The notes: generated by a model from the letters alone, not told the origin. Shown: positions 1 through 7,120, counted from the first letter of the stretch. The stretch: DNA of 35,255 bases from Dehalococcoidia bacterium (GCA_009377745.1 WHTK01000033.1:1-35255); one strand, 5' to 3'. A program made the numbers and translations.

Positions 1-408
1 GGTCGTGGGCGTAGCGCCAGACTCTGGCGTCAGGCAGTCTGGCTACCTCGAGGTTGGCTTCCGAGACATCGATTCCAACAAAGACTTCGGGCATGCAGAG
101 TGGCCTCCTGGCCCTGGATTACACCTGCGGTGGCCCCTTCTTGCGGATGCGGAGTGCCTTCCGGGTAACTGTTCGGGCGCTGGCAGGCCGTTAGAGAGGG
201 AGACGGCCCGGCTGAGACTCGGCATCTTCGTGCCCAGAATGACACGGCCTGCCTCCCTCCGCCTTGTACTCTACCGCTGGCCCGACATACAAGAATGACA
301 CATTGCGGCGGAGTATGTTGGCGAGGTCGTCGGTTGGGTGAGGGCGAGGCGTAGTCTCCCGCGATTGAGTTCGCCGCACCCGAATGAATTGATGCGGACC
401 AGGGCCGT

Positions 409-446
409 AGATTCTTCGGCTGGCTTGCAGCCGCTCAGAATGACAC
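409..446. repeat. REP-like element, AGATTCTTCGGC...GCTCAGAATGACAC type
   Basis: The element reads AGATTCTTCGGC, then a GC-rich centre, then CCGCTCAGAATGACAC. The ends pair imperfectly (ATTCTtcGGC with GCcgctcAGAAT). From general knowledge, words of the AGATTCTTCG...CAGAATGACA kind recur in intergenic regions of many environmental bacterial genomes. The family assignment rests on pattern memory, not on a search. Confidence 0.55.
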
Positions 447-470
447 GTTGAGATGCGTGCGGCCGGCCCG

Positions 471-509
471 AGATTGCTTCGCTGCTACTACTCGCTCCTC
501 GCAACGACA
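471..509. repeat. REP-like element, AGATTGCTTCG...CTCGCAACGACA type
   Basis: The element starts AGATTGCTTCGCTGC and ends CTCGCTCCTCGCAACGACA. It has the same TTGCTTCG / CTCGCAA signature as the palindrome that flanks the GIY-YIG gene near 17251-17352 in this window, so the two are probably members of one dispersed family. Confidence 0.55.
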
Positions 510-537
510 GATGGGATGCAGCCAGTACGCGCTTACG

Positions 538-560
538 CATGCTGAGCCTGTCGAAGCACG
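538..560. repeat. Short palindromic repeat, GCTGAGCCTGTCGAAGC type
   Basis: The sequence CATGCTGAGCCTGTCGAAGC reads on the other strand as GCTTCGACAGGCTCAGCATG. The CTTCGACAGGCTCAG core is, from general knowledge, a very widespread intergenic palindrome in bacteria. It is the third repeat type within 160 bp. Confidence 0.55.
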
Positions 561-575
561 AGGCGTCCGAATGCA

Positions 576-608
576 AAGAGGCCCCGGAGTCTGAGCTCGG
601 GGCCTCTT
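576..608 (-). terminator. Hairpin terminator after the Rieske oxygenase gene
   Basis: A perfect 11-bp stem (AAGAGGCCCCG with CGGGGCCTCTT) encloses an 11-nt loop. It sits 20 bp past the stop codon of the minus-strand Rieske gene. There is only a short T-run after the stem (TTTGCATT in the minus direction), so it is a strong stem with a modest U-tract. Confidence 0.75.
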
Positions 609-628
609 GAATTGCGAAACTTGGGTGG

Positions 629-1579
629 TTAGGCGCGGGCTTTGACTACCTCGGCGGAGCCGTCCTCCCAGGGGACGGAGCGGTCGATGGTGATGGCCGC
701 TGAGCGGACTTTGTAGGCGTCGGGGGTGTGCGGGAACTCCGGCTCATTGCCCTCGAGCAGGTCGCGGGCCATGCCCATGACGAGCTTGCGGAACTCGATG
801 ATCGCCTTGTCGGTGGTGCCAAGGTGCTCCTTCCAGCGCGGCACGATGGGCCACATCGATTCCTGGATCGACATGTCCTGCTCGCTGATGCCCTTGATAC
901 CGGTGAAGGTGCGCTTGCGGCGCTCTTCGTAATCGACCATGTAGTTGTTGTTCATGTTGCGGATCGGCGAGTAGCTGTTGGAGATCTTGAGGTCCCAGCG
1001 CGGCAGGTCCTTATCGACCTCGGTGTGGACGCCGAAGCCCTTGAGGTGGGTGGCGCGCTCCTCGTCCGTGATCGGGCGGGTCGGGTTCCAGGTGAAGGTG
1101 AAGGTCCAGACGTGCTCGTCGTCCACCGGCACCCAGGCGTGGCCGCTGAGGCTGCTGCCTTCCTGGCCGCCGCCGGGGATGATCGTGTACCAGGGGGCGA
1201 GGTAAGGCGTGATGCGCCAGTAATACTGGTCCTCGCCGGCGTTGCGCCGGGCCGCCGCCAGGAAACCGAAGTCGCGGTGGCCGATCCAGAAGCGCGGCGA
1301 CTTGTCGATCGCCATGGTGCGGCCTTGCTGGGCGAAGCTCGGGTTGGAGCCGCTGCTGCCGGGCGCGACAGCCTGCTGGGGCACGCCGGCGATCATGCCG
1401 GTCTGGGCCTGGTTGAGCGAGCTGTGGAGGAAGGAGACGTGGCTGGAGTCGATACCGCCTTCGACGGCTTGAGCCCAGTTGCTGGACTGGAGACGCTTGG
1501 TGGCGATTCGCTGGCCGGCGTCGACGCGCGCCCATTCGAACTGCGGCAGCTCCGGCGGCATCAGCTCTGCCGGGCCCAT
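629..1579 (-). CDS. Rieske aromatic-ring-hydroxylating oxygenase, C-terminal catalytic part
   Basis: This is the catalytic-domain part of a phthalate/LigX-type Rieske oxygenase alpha subunit, which uses a mononuclear iron to oxygenate aromatic substrates. It follows in the same frame from the N-terminal Rieske part (1586-1984), separated only by the TAG at 1586-1588 and two codons. The family normally reads GLVWAYMGP here; this gene reads GLV-stop-AYMGP, so one TGG has become TAG. The iron-site helix is visible early in the piece (NWAQAVEGGIDSSHVSFLH, with the D-x2-H-x4-H pattern). A later GISEQDMSIQESM stretch is also typical of the family. Joined, the protein would be about 451 aa, normal for the family. 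The internal ATG at 1579 has no evident ribosome site, so this half is probably not made alone. Confidence 0.85.
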   Translation of the reverse strand: MGPAELMPPELPQFEWARVDAGQRIATKRLQSSNWAQAVEGGIDSSHVSFLHSSLNQAQTGMIAGVPQQAVAPGSSGSNPSFAQQGRTMAIDKSPRFWIGHRDFGFLAAARRNAGEDQYYWRITPYLAPWYTIIPGGGQEGSSLSGHAWVPVDDEHVWTFTFTWNPTRPITDEERATHLKGFGVHTEVDKDLPRWDLKISNSYSPIRNMNNNYMVDYEERRKRTFTGIKGISEQDMSIQESMWPIVPRWKEHLGTTDKAIIEFRKLVMGMARDLLEGNEPEFPHTPDAYKVRSAAITIDRSVPWEDGSAEVVKARA

Positions 1580-1585
1580 GTAAGC

Positions 1586-1984
1586 CTAGACCAAGCCGCC
1601 CCACTCACGCGTAGGGTAGGAGTTGATCTTGATCTTGTCCTTGAAATTGGACTCCGCGGGCTCGTTAGGCATATCGATGCAGTTGCCCTCGGTGTCGTAC
1701 TTCCAGCCGTGGTAGGTGCAGCGCAGGCCGCACTCCTCGTTCCGGCTCCAGTAGAGGTGAGCGTGACGATGGGCGCAGTAGCCGTCGAGAAGGCCGACCT
1801 TGCCGTTGGTGTCCTTGTAAGCGACCAGATCCTCGCCGAGGATGCGGACGGCGACGGGCTCGCTGTCGGGGACCGAAAGCTCTTCGGAGAGGAGGACAGG
1901 GATCCAGAAGCGGCGCAGGGCGGTACCCATCGGAGTCCCGGGGCTAACTCGGGCCAGGAACTCGGTATCGTGTTCGCTCAGCAT
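1586..1984 (-). CDS. Rieske oxygenase, N-terminal [2Fe-2S] part ending at in-frame amber
   Basis: This is the Rieske iron-sulfur domain of the same oxygenase. Ligands are visible as C70-x-H72 and C89-x2-H92 with 16 residues between, followed by GWKYD. The start at 1984 is preceded by a good ribosome site (AAGGAGA, 8 nt upstream). The frame ends at TAG (1586-1588), exactly where the family has the Trp of GLVWAYMGP, and stays in phase with the downstream frame. A lone Rieske domain without the iron domain should not be catalytic. Amber readthrough or recoding, sequencing error and recent loss are all possible. A stand-alone Rieske ferredoxin at 29329-29643 could be a partner in a multicomponent system. 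Confidence 0.85.
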   Translation of the reverse strand: MLSEHDTEFLARVSPGTPMGTALRRFWIPVLLSEELSVPDSEPVAVRILGEDLVAYKDTNGKVGLLDGYCAHRHAHLYWSRNEECGLRCTYHGWKYDTEGNCIDMPNEPAESNFKDKIKINSYPTREWGGLV

Positions 1985-2022
1985 CTAAGGCTCTCCTTTG
2001 CCGTTTTGACTGATTTTTAGGT

Positions 2023-2035
2023 AGCCCTAATTATA
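2023..2035 (-). promoter_or_regulatory. Likely -10 element for the Rieske oxygenase gene
   Basis: A perfect TATAAT lies on the minus strand at 2030-2035, about 45 bp upstream of the ATG at 1984, giving a leader of about 39 nt. No good -35 hexamer is seen at the usual 17-bp distance (TATAAA occupies it). Confidence 0.45.
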
Positions 2036-2221
2036 CATCGGCCAGCCAACACTTTATAGAGATTCTCATCTGGGCGAGAGCGTAGGAGGGTTTCGGAACT
2101 CCTTAGTCGCTGATTACTCCTCGCAAAGGCGATGAGGACGTAGCCGATACGCCGCCGTGTTGGTATCATCCGTGGCCGGAAGCACCACGCCGGGTCCCTG
2201 CCCTAGCCGGTGGTAGCAGCG

Positions 2222-3100
2222 TCAGGCCCTGGCGGCGATAGCCTCGGCGTAGGCCAGAACGTCGCTGGCGCGCCTGGCCGTCGGCGTATCTACCATACGC
2301 CCATCGACCTGAGTAGACGCGCGCCCCTGCGCGACAGCATCCTCGAAGGCGGCGACGGTCCGGCGCGCCAGCTCTACTTCCTCGGGGCTGGGCGCAAACA
2401 CCGCGTTCACTGCCGCGACCTGCGCCGGATGGATGACGTACTTCCCCTTGAAGCCAATCGACTTGCCGTAGCGCGCCTCGGCGATGAGGCCGGCCTCGTC
2501 CTGGAAGTGAGGGAAGACCACATCGAGCGGCTGCAGACCGTACGCGATGCAGGTGTGCAGCACGACGCGCCGCGCGTACTCGATCTCCCTGGCCTCATTC
2601 GTGCGCGCGACACCGAGATCGGCGACAAAGTCCTCCGCCCCGATCGACATGCCGCCGATGCGCGTCGAGGCCGTGGCGATCTCCTCGCAGCGCAGCAACC
2701 CCCGCGCCGTCTCGATGTGGGGGAAGAGGACGTTCGTCCCCGGCCGCACCTGGCCCTGCACCTCCTGGTAACGGATCATCACGTCCAGCTCGCGGATCTC
2801 CGCCGCGGCTTCGGTCTTGGGGAAGATCAGCCCCGAGAGGCCGGGGCCGATTGCCGCGGCGAGGTCGTCCCTGGTCAAGCCGGTCGAGAGGTGGTTGACT
2901 CGCACCTGCACCGTCTTCCCCGCCGCCGATAGCGAGGCAATGGCCCCAGCCAAGGCGCCGCGCGCAGCCTCCTTCTCGCCCGGCGGCACGGAGTCCTCCA
3001 GGTCGAGGACGATGACGTCTGCCGGTATCTGGTGGGCTTTCTCGACCATGTTGGCGCGGTTGGCCGGCACGAAGAGGTTGGAGCGCAGGAGAAGGGTCAT
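2222..3100 (-). CDS. CitE/HpcH-like CoA-ester lyase or aldolase
   Basis: The 292-aa product belongs to the HpcH/HpaI aldolase - citrate lyase beta family. Members cleave or form C-C bonds in CoA esters such as malyl-, citramalyl- or citryl-CoA in a Mg-dependent TIM barrel. The N-terminus RSNLFVPANRANMVEKA, the metal/phosphate motif VLDLEDSVPPGEK, the strand VRVNHLST, the PKTEAAAE motif, the FPHIETARG Glu motif, GAEDFVADLG and the late KGKYVIHPAQV stretch are all in family order. Length is typical. No strong ribosome site is seen before the ATG at 3100. It lies 237 bp downstream of nothing on its own strand and precedes the Rieske gene, so a role in the same organic-acid catabolism is possible but inferred. 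The substrate cannot be told from sequence. Confidence 0.88.
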   Translation of the reverse strand: MTLLLRSNLFVPANRANMVEKAHQIPADVIVLDLEDSVPPGEKEAARGALAGAIASLSAAGKTVQVRVNHLSTGLTRDDLAAAIGPGLSGLIFPKTEAAAEIRELDVMIRYQEVQGQVRPGTNVLFPHIETARGLLRCEEIATASTRIGGMSIGAEDFVADLGVARTNEAREIEYARRVVLHTCIAYGLQPLDVVFPHFQDEAGLIAEARYGKSIGFKGKYVIHPAQVAAVNAVFAPSPEEVELARRTVAAFEDAVAQGRASTQVDGRMVDTPTARRASDVLAYAEAIAARA

Positions 3101-3144
3101 AGCGCATAGAGCATAGTGCGGACGGGCGTGGGTGCAAAGGGATG

Positions 3145-3810
3145 CTAGGGCGTGGCGGCCTGCTTCATGATCAGGCCGCGGATGGCGTAGGCGTCGCGCG
3201 GGCGGCCGTGGAGGAGGCGTCGCCCCCAGGTAGAGGGGATGGCCAGCGCTTCGTCCTGGGTCAACTTCCGCCGCCCCGTGACCTGGAGTCCGGCGATGGC
3301 GTAGGCAGGCAGCAGGATGCCATCGATGTAGGCATAGTCCAGCTCCGGCAGCGCTTCGCCTTCCAGCGCGGCGGCGTCGTGTATCGGGTCGTAAGCCAGG
3401 GTGATCTCGAAGCGGCAGGCCGGCGCGGCAAGCCGGGCGATGGCTTCGAGGACGGTCGGCTTCGGCCGGATGACGCCGCGCAGTAGCCCGCCCCAGGGGA
3501 AGTTGACGTGGACCTTATCGGCGAGGGCGATAAGGTCCACGGGCAGCTGCTCCACGGACGCGACGACGAAGAGGGCGTTGTCAGCGCCGCCACGGGCCGG
3601 CTTGCGGGAAGCCTTGTAGGCGTACTCGGCCAGCGCGTCCGCATCCGGGTCAAGGCCGATGTACAGCGACCCGGCGTCCTTGCGGGCGCTTTCGTAGACG
3701 AAGCGCCCGTCCCCAGCCCCGACATCGATGACGGCCGGCCGCCCGGCGCGCAAGGACTCAATCAGCCCCGCCTCGGCTTCGATAACCCTGCCGCCTCGGA
3801 GGATACGCAT
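3145..3810 (-). CDS. KamB/NpmA-family SAM methyltransferase (putative 16S rRNA A1408 type)
   Basis: The 221-aa product has a class I SAM-binding motif (VIDVGAGDGRFVY, about residues 31-43), then GLDPDADALAEYAYKASRKPARGG, the motif NFPWGGLLRGV and a C-terminal STWGRRLLHGRPRDAY. From family knowledge, the FPWGxLLRG and STWxRRLxxGRP motifs mark the KamB/NpmA group, which methylates N1 of A1408 in 16S rRNA. Chromosomal homologues are common in Actinobacteria and Chloroflexota and their role is often unproven. I chose the start at 3810 (MRILRGGRVIE) because homologues begin this way; the longer open frame upstream belongs to the shadow of the neighbouring protease gene. It lies 82 bp downstream of the metalloprotease gene on the same strand. 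Confidence 0.72.
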   Translation of the reverse strand: MRILRGGRVIEAEAGLIESLRAGRPAVIDVGAGDGRFVYESARKDAGSLYIGLDPDADALAEYAYKASRKPARGGADNALFVVASVEQLPVDLIALADKVHVNFPWGGLLRGVIRPKPTVLEAIARLAAPACRFEITLAYDPIHDAAALEGEALPELDYAYIDGILLPAYAIAGLQVTGRRKLTQDEALAIPSTWGRRLLHGRPRDAYAIRGLIMKQAATP

Positions 3811-3892
3811 AGCGATTCTATGATCGGCGATTTCCCCGCGGTTGCGCCATGGGTGGGTTGCTACTGCCATTCTGGGCGGCTGAGGAGCAGGG

Positions 3893-4708
3893 CTACTGGG
3901 CGAAGCGCGCGGCAAACCAGTCGTAGCGGGCGGGGGAGAGCGACCTGAGGTCATCCGGCGCCACGAAGTAGAGCGCGAAGGAGTTGGCGAAGTCCTCGAG
4001 CGGGTCGTTGCGAGAGAGCTGCGTCCAAACGGAGGGGCCATCGTAGGCCAGCTCCACGTGGGTGTGGTCGCGCAGGCCGCGCAGGGTTTCGGTTGAAGTG
4101 AGGACTCGCCAGCCGGCTGCCGCCATGAAGGCCTGCATCTCCGGGTCCAGGAACACCTGCGCGTAGGCGCCCGGCTGCGTCCGGCGCAGGTTGAAGGCGT
4201 GGCCCAGCTCGTGCAGCGCCGTTTTGGGACTCTGGTTGGGGTAGAGGACGACCTCGTTGCGGCCTTCATTGGTCGAGTAGAAGTTGGCGGCCCGCCCGTA
4301 GGGCTGCCTGCCGGAAAGGGTCATGCCTTCGCTGTTAACGAGGATGAATATTGGACCCAGGGCCGGATTGCCGAGCTCTGCCTGTACGCCCGAGGGCAGG
4401 AGAGCCAGGGCATCTTCGATGTTGCGGCGGCTGGTTGCGTCCCAGGTCTCGGCCTGCACCATGACGAGGCGCTCTATCGCAGGGGCCGGCTGCTCCGCGT
4501 AGGGCAGCGCCGCCGATTCCAGGCCCGGCAGCTCGATGCCGGCGGCAACGCCATCGCCGCCTTCTGCCGCGGCGTCTCGCCAGGGGGTGGCAGCCAGAAG
4601 GGCGAAAAGGATAGTTGGCAATAGCGCCAACGAAAGGACAATCAGGGGAGTGCGTGAAGGTTGCGGGAGGAAATGAGGGAATGAAAGTGAGCGTCCTGCT
4701 CGTCTCAC
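3893..4708 (-). CDS. Membrane-anchored or secreted zinc metalloprotease (HELGH)
   Basis: The 271-aa product has an N-terminal hydrophobic segment (about residues 20-41) that acts as signal or anchor, so the rest is outside the membrane. The zinc motif HELGH is at residues 166-170, and a likely third ligand Glu238 lies in PLEDFANSFALYF. This matches small gluzincin-like peptidases of unknown substrate. The start is GTG (minus strand, 4706-4708); no clear ribosome site precedes it, so the exact N-terminus is uncertain. The KamB-like gene follows it on the same strand and may be co-transcribed. Confidence 0.75.
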   Translation of the reverse strand: MRRAGRSLSFPHFLPQPSRTPLIVLSLALLPTILFALLAATPWRDAAAEGGDGVAAGIELPGLESAALPYAEQPAPAIERLVMVQAETWDATSRRNIEDALALLPSGVQAELGNPALGPIFILVNSEGMTLSGRQPYGRAANFYSTNEGRNEVVLYPNQSPKTALHELGHAFNLRRTQPGAYAQVFLDPEMQAFMAAAGWRVLTSTETLRGLRDHTHVELAYDGPSVWTQLSRNDPLEDFANSFALYFVAPDDLRSLSPARYDWFAARFAQ

Positions 4709-4890
4709 GGTGGCATCCTTGCCGCCGGGCGGGGCGCGTCCGCCTCGACGCGCCCCGGTCCCAGCCTCCTGATCGGTCTGAAGAATCAGTCCGTCATCAG
4801 GAAGAACGTCCTTATAGCCGCCGTGTTTCAGTCCACGGCGCTTATGAATCCCGGTTTATTTGGACTCGACCGGAGTTTAACCGATTGCCA

Positions 4891-4933
4891 GCGGGTGGCT
4901 ACCTAAAGGTCGCCGCTACAGCCTTTGTGCGGG
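4891..4933 (+). repeat. Left copy of a 43-bp direct repeat bounding the IS island
   Basis: This copy matches 7387-7429 at 41 of 43 positions in the same orientation. Its core is a near-palindrome (GGCTACCTAAAGGTCGCC; the other copy is the perfect GGCGACCTAAAGGTCGCC) followed by GCTACAGCCTTTGT. A related hairpin, GGCGACC-gcaag-GGTCGCC, occurs at 13056-13074. Confidence 0.8.
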
Positions 4934-5004
4934 CGAAGGGGGACGCAGTTCAGAAGTAGACCTTTCCCCTCAGTCTCCTCTCCGGCTTCGGAGATGGGAG
5001 GCTC

Positions 5005-5493
5005 ATGCTCTATCCCGAAGGCGTTGTCTGCCGGACGTGCGATCAGGTTCGCCCTCATCACAAGCTAACCAACCGCAAGGCTTACTCCTGCGACTACTGC
5101 GGGACGCACGTTTACCCGCTGGCTGGAACCATCTTCGAGAAGTCCAGCACTCCTCTAAAGTCCTGGTTCTACGCCATGTATCTCATGTCCTCTACCCGAT
5201 GCGGGATCAGCGCCAAGCAGCTTGAGCGCGAGCTGGGAGTTACCTACAAAAACGGCATGGCGCATGTTCAAGCAGATTCGGCGCTGCTCGATGAGAGCGA
5301 TGGCGGCCTGCTGCACGGCACGGTTGAGATTGACGAGACTTACGTCGGTGGTCGGCCCCGCTACCGCAACGGCGAACACCCGCCCGTTGACGCCAAGGGC
5401 CTCTACAAGCGCGGGCCGCGTGAGGCCAGTCACCCGAACCAGAAGGCCACCGTGATCGGCGCTGTTGAGCGCATGGTCGCGTCAGGGTGCTAG
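5005..5493 (+). pseudogene. IS1595-type transposase, N-terminal part (frameshifted)
   Basis: This part has a zinc ribbon (C-x2-C at residues 9-12, C-x2-C at 29-32), AGTIFEKSSTPLKSWFYAMY and the first catalytic Asp in VEIDETYVGG. The stretch VTYKNGMAHVQADSALLD is out of frame. In the +1 frame the DNA reads YKTAWRMFKQIR, the family sequence. One extra A in the AAAAA run at about 5248-5252 and one lost base near 5283-5287 explain the local shift. The frame then ends at TAG 5491-5493 because of another indel near 5473. The ATG at 5005 may be secondary; family proteins usually begin about 25 residues earlier, and this upstream part is also degraded. Confidence 0.75.
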
Positions 5494-5891
5494 TCATGGG
5501 CGAACGGGCCAAAGTGTCCCGCGCCAACGTCATGCCTTTAATCGGCGCTCACGTCCTGCCAGAGTCCACCGTCTATACCGACGAAGCGCCGGTTTACATG
5601 GCGCTTGGCAAGAAGGGCTACCAGCACCGGCGCGTCCACCACAAGGCAAAGGTCTACGTCGATGGCGATGTTCACACGAACACGATTGAGGGATTTTGGA
5701 GTCTGTTTAAGAACGGGCTACGCGGCGTCTACCACTCCGTCAGCGCCAAGCACCTCCAGGATTATGCGAATGAGTACAGCTTTCGCTACAACCACCGCGA
5801 CGATGTGATCGCCATGTTTGAGACTGTCAGCACGCGAGTTAAGGCGGTGCGAGCAGGCCAGTATGGCGAATACTCGCCGCTTGGTTCATAA
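5487..5891 (+). pseudogene. IS1595-type transposase, C-terminal part
   Basis: This is the remainder of the transposase, in a different frame from the N-terminal part. It carries the second catalytic Asp (VYTDEAPVY) and the HTNTIEGFWSLFKNGLRG block containing the last acidic residue, then the family-typical YANEYSFRYNHRDD. Restoring one base before ATGGTCGCGTCAGG (about 5473) rejoins it to the first part as ERxGRVRVLVMGERAK. The GTG given as start is just the first start-like codon; no independent expression is implied. Confidence 0.75.
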
Positions 5892-5914
5892 ATTCCGCTC
5901 GCCCACTTGTTCTG

Positions 5915-5965
5915 TTATCGCGGATTTATCGCCTATTAGCTTGACTGCGGTTAAATCCGTGATAA
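5915..5965. repeat. 14-bp inverted repeat downstream of the transposase
   Basis: TTATCGCGGATTTA (5915-5928) is the inverse complement of TAAATCCGTGATAA (5952-5965) at 13 of 14 positions, with a 23-nt loop. It could be the transposase terminator, an operator for the gene at 6003, or an internal remnant of an IS end. It overlaps the weak promoter below. Confidence 0.6.
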
Positions 5966-5968
5966 ACC
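5941..5968 (+). promoter_or_regulatory. Possible promoter for the 259-aa gene
   Basis: TTGACT (5941-5946), a 16-bp spacer and TAAACC (5963-5968) lie 34 bp upstream of the GTG at 6003. The -10 is poor, so this is tentative. The right arm of the 14-bp inverted repeat covers most of the spacer and part of the -10, which would suit an operator. Confidence 0.3.
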
Positions 5969-6002
5969 TAACCTCAAATCAATTCCGCATTGGGAGGTTA
6001 GC

Positions 6003-6782
6003 GTGACCGAGCCTACACTGACAGCTCTAGAGCAACCGGCGGAGGATGCCGCCAAGCAACGAGAGCGCTCCACCATTGGATTCCCCTACAACGATCTCCA
6101 CGATGGTATCGCGGTCGCGAGGGCCGTTCACGAGCTAGGAGACCGGTGCGGCCACGATCAACTGATTACGCCGTTGGGCTACTCCACCGTTGATAACGGC
6201 TCCTATAGCCTACGACTGGCAGGGGCGCGGCACTTTGGTCTCATCAATTTCGCTAAGGACGGGGCCACTCTTACTCCCTTGGGCCATCGCATTGTTGACC
6301 CTCAGCAGGAGGAACGGGGGCGGGCGGATGCTTTCCTATCGGTGCCCCTGTATCGAAAGCTCTACGACGAATACAAAGGCAAGTCCTTGCCGCCCACGAA
6401 TATTGGGCTGGAAGCCGTCCTAGTTGGGTACGGTGTAGCGGCCAAACAGAAGGACAAGGCCCGCCAGGTGCTTCAACGGTCAGCAGATCAGGCGGGCTTC
6501 TTCTACCAAGGGCGCGACCGTTTGGTCTTGCCTGCAATTGCTAACCGTCCGCTTGAAACGCCAGGACAGACACCACCCGCTCCACCGCCCGATCCGAAAG
6601 GCAAGGACGACGGGTCCGGTGGCGGTGGCCCCATCTACCCAACATTGATCAAAGGAATGCTAGAAAAGCTTCCGGTCGAGGGAGGAAGCTGGTCGAAGTC
6701 GGACAGGGATCAATGGGTAAAAGCCATGGAGCTGATTCTCGATATGGTCTACGCGCTGGAAGCTGATCCGCCCAGTTGCTAA
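6003..6782 (+). CDS. Protein of unknown function, winged-helix-like N-terminal region
   Basis: The 259-aa product has no name I can give. Residues 25-110 (GFPYNDLHDGIAVARAVHE ... LTPLGHRIVDP) look like one or two winged-helix-type helical units of the kind seen in DUF5343-like proteins. The middle (about 110-185) holds FLSVPLYRKLYDEYKGK and KARQVLQRSADQAGFFYQG. Residues about 190-220 are a Pro/Gly-rich linker (PPAPPPDPKGKDDGSGGGG), and a short C-terminal helix follows. The GTG start has a clear ribosome site (GGGAGG, 6 nt upstream). It lies 111 bp after the transposase remnant inside the repeat-bounded island, so it may be a passenger gene. It could be a DNA-binding or effector protein; I make no functional claim. 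Confidence 0.75.
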   Translation: MTEPTLTALEQPAEDAAKQRERSTIGFPYNDLHDGIAVARAVHELGDRCGHDQLITPLGYSTVDNGSYSLRLAGARHFGLINFAKDGATLTPLGHRIVDPQQEERGRADAFLSVPLYRKLYDEYKGKSLPPTNIGLEAVLVGYGVAAKQKDKARQVLQRSADQAGFFYQGRDRLVLPAIANRPLETPGQTPPAPPPDPKGKDDGSGGGGPIYPTLIKGMLEKLPVEGGSWSKSDRDQWVKAMELILDMVYALEADPPSC

Positions 6783-6846
6783 GTTCGCCGGCTAACGGCA
6801 ATTCAGCCTATCAAGGTCAGCCAGGTGGCCAGTAGGAAGTAACAAG

Positions 6847-6887
6847 AGGCGGTGGGGCCTGATGGTTAGCGGCCAACCCCACCGCCT
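6847..6887. terminator. Bidirectional hairpin between convergent genes
   Basis: A perfect 11-bp stem (AGGCGGTGGGG with CCCCACCGCCT) has a 19-nt loop. It sits between the plus-strand 259-aa gene (ends 6782) and the minus-strand 53-aa ORF (ends 6959). No long U-tract follows on either strand, although the minus direction continues CTTGTTACTT. Confidence 0.6.
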
Positions 6888-6958
6888 AGAAGGGAGACAA
6901 CCTTTATGGTTAAGGCAACGCCATGGGAACCCCAATGGCGACCCCAGCTGTTAAGACA

Positions 6959-7120
6959 CTAGCCCTTAGCTGGTTTGTGGGCGACCTGGACGGCTCTCTT
7001 GATGAGGGCTAACAGGTCGCCTTTCTTATACTCGGCGTCCTGCTTGTCCGCGATAGATGGGTCACGTAACTTCCCATCCTCATAGGAAGGGCGCGGGCGC
7101 TTGGTCTGCTTCTTGCCCAT
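6959..7120 (-). CDS. Small basic protein, 53 aa, unknown
   Basis: The frame begins MGKKQTKRPRPSYEDGK and ends VQVAHKPAKG. It is strongly basic at both ends and has a helical centre (ADKQDAEYKKGDLLALIKRA). It lies convergent to the 259-aa gene within the IS island, with a hairpin between them. No strong ribosome site is visible upstream of the ATG. The composition (11 Lys, few rare residues) is unlike a random GC-rich frame, which supports a real gene, but no family is recognised. Confidence 0.5.
   Translation of the reverse strand: MGKKQTKRPRPSYEDGKLRDPSIADKQDAEYKKGDLLALIKRAVQVAHKPAKG

Larger units (their letters stand above)
1..575. other. Gene-free region rich in dispersed palindromic repeats
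   Basis: I see no convincing gene in this stretch. The open frames on both strands are short, overlap one another and show no recognisable domain or ribosome site. The sequence is instead a patchwork of short repeat-like pieces. The word AGAATGACAC occurs at about 236-245 and 437-446, with the variant AAGAATGACAC at about 291-301. Three fuller palindromic repeats are listed separately. It lies downstream of the terminator that ends the minus-strand Rieske gene, so it is an intergenic repeat sink. Confidence 0.6.
4960..5891 (+). mobile_element. Degenerate IS1595-family (ISXO2-like) insertion sequence
   Basis: The coding remains of one transposase fill this interval. The order is zinc ribbon, helical segment, then a DDE-type catalytic domain with VEIDETYVGG, VYTDEAPVY and HTNTIEGFWSLFKNGLRG. 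At least three small indels break the frame (near 5250, near 5285 and near 5473). I could not identify terminal inverted repeats or a target duplication, so the boundaries given are those of the recognisable coding region only (in-frame sequence opens after the TAG at 4957). Confidence 0.75.

Noticed and set aside
728..2020. 430-aa plus-strand open frame opposite the Rieske gene
   Set aside because: It is antisense to a clear Rieske oxygenase, has no domain and low-complexity Val/Ala/Gly composition typical of a GC-rich shadow frame.
3811..4269. N-terminal extension of the KamB-like protein
   Set aside because: The extra 153 residues are low-complexity Ser/Thr/Arg sequence overlapping the metalloprotease coding region in another frame; homologues start at MRILRGG.
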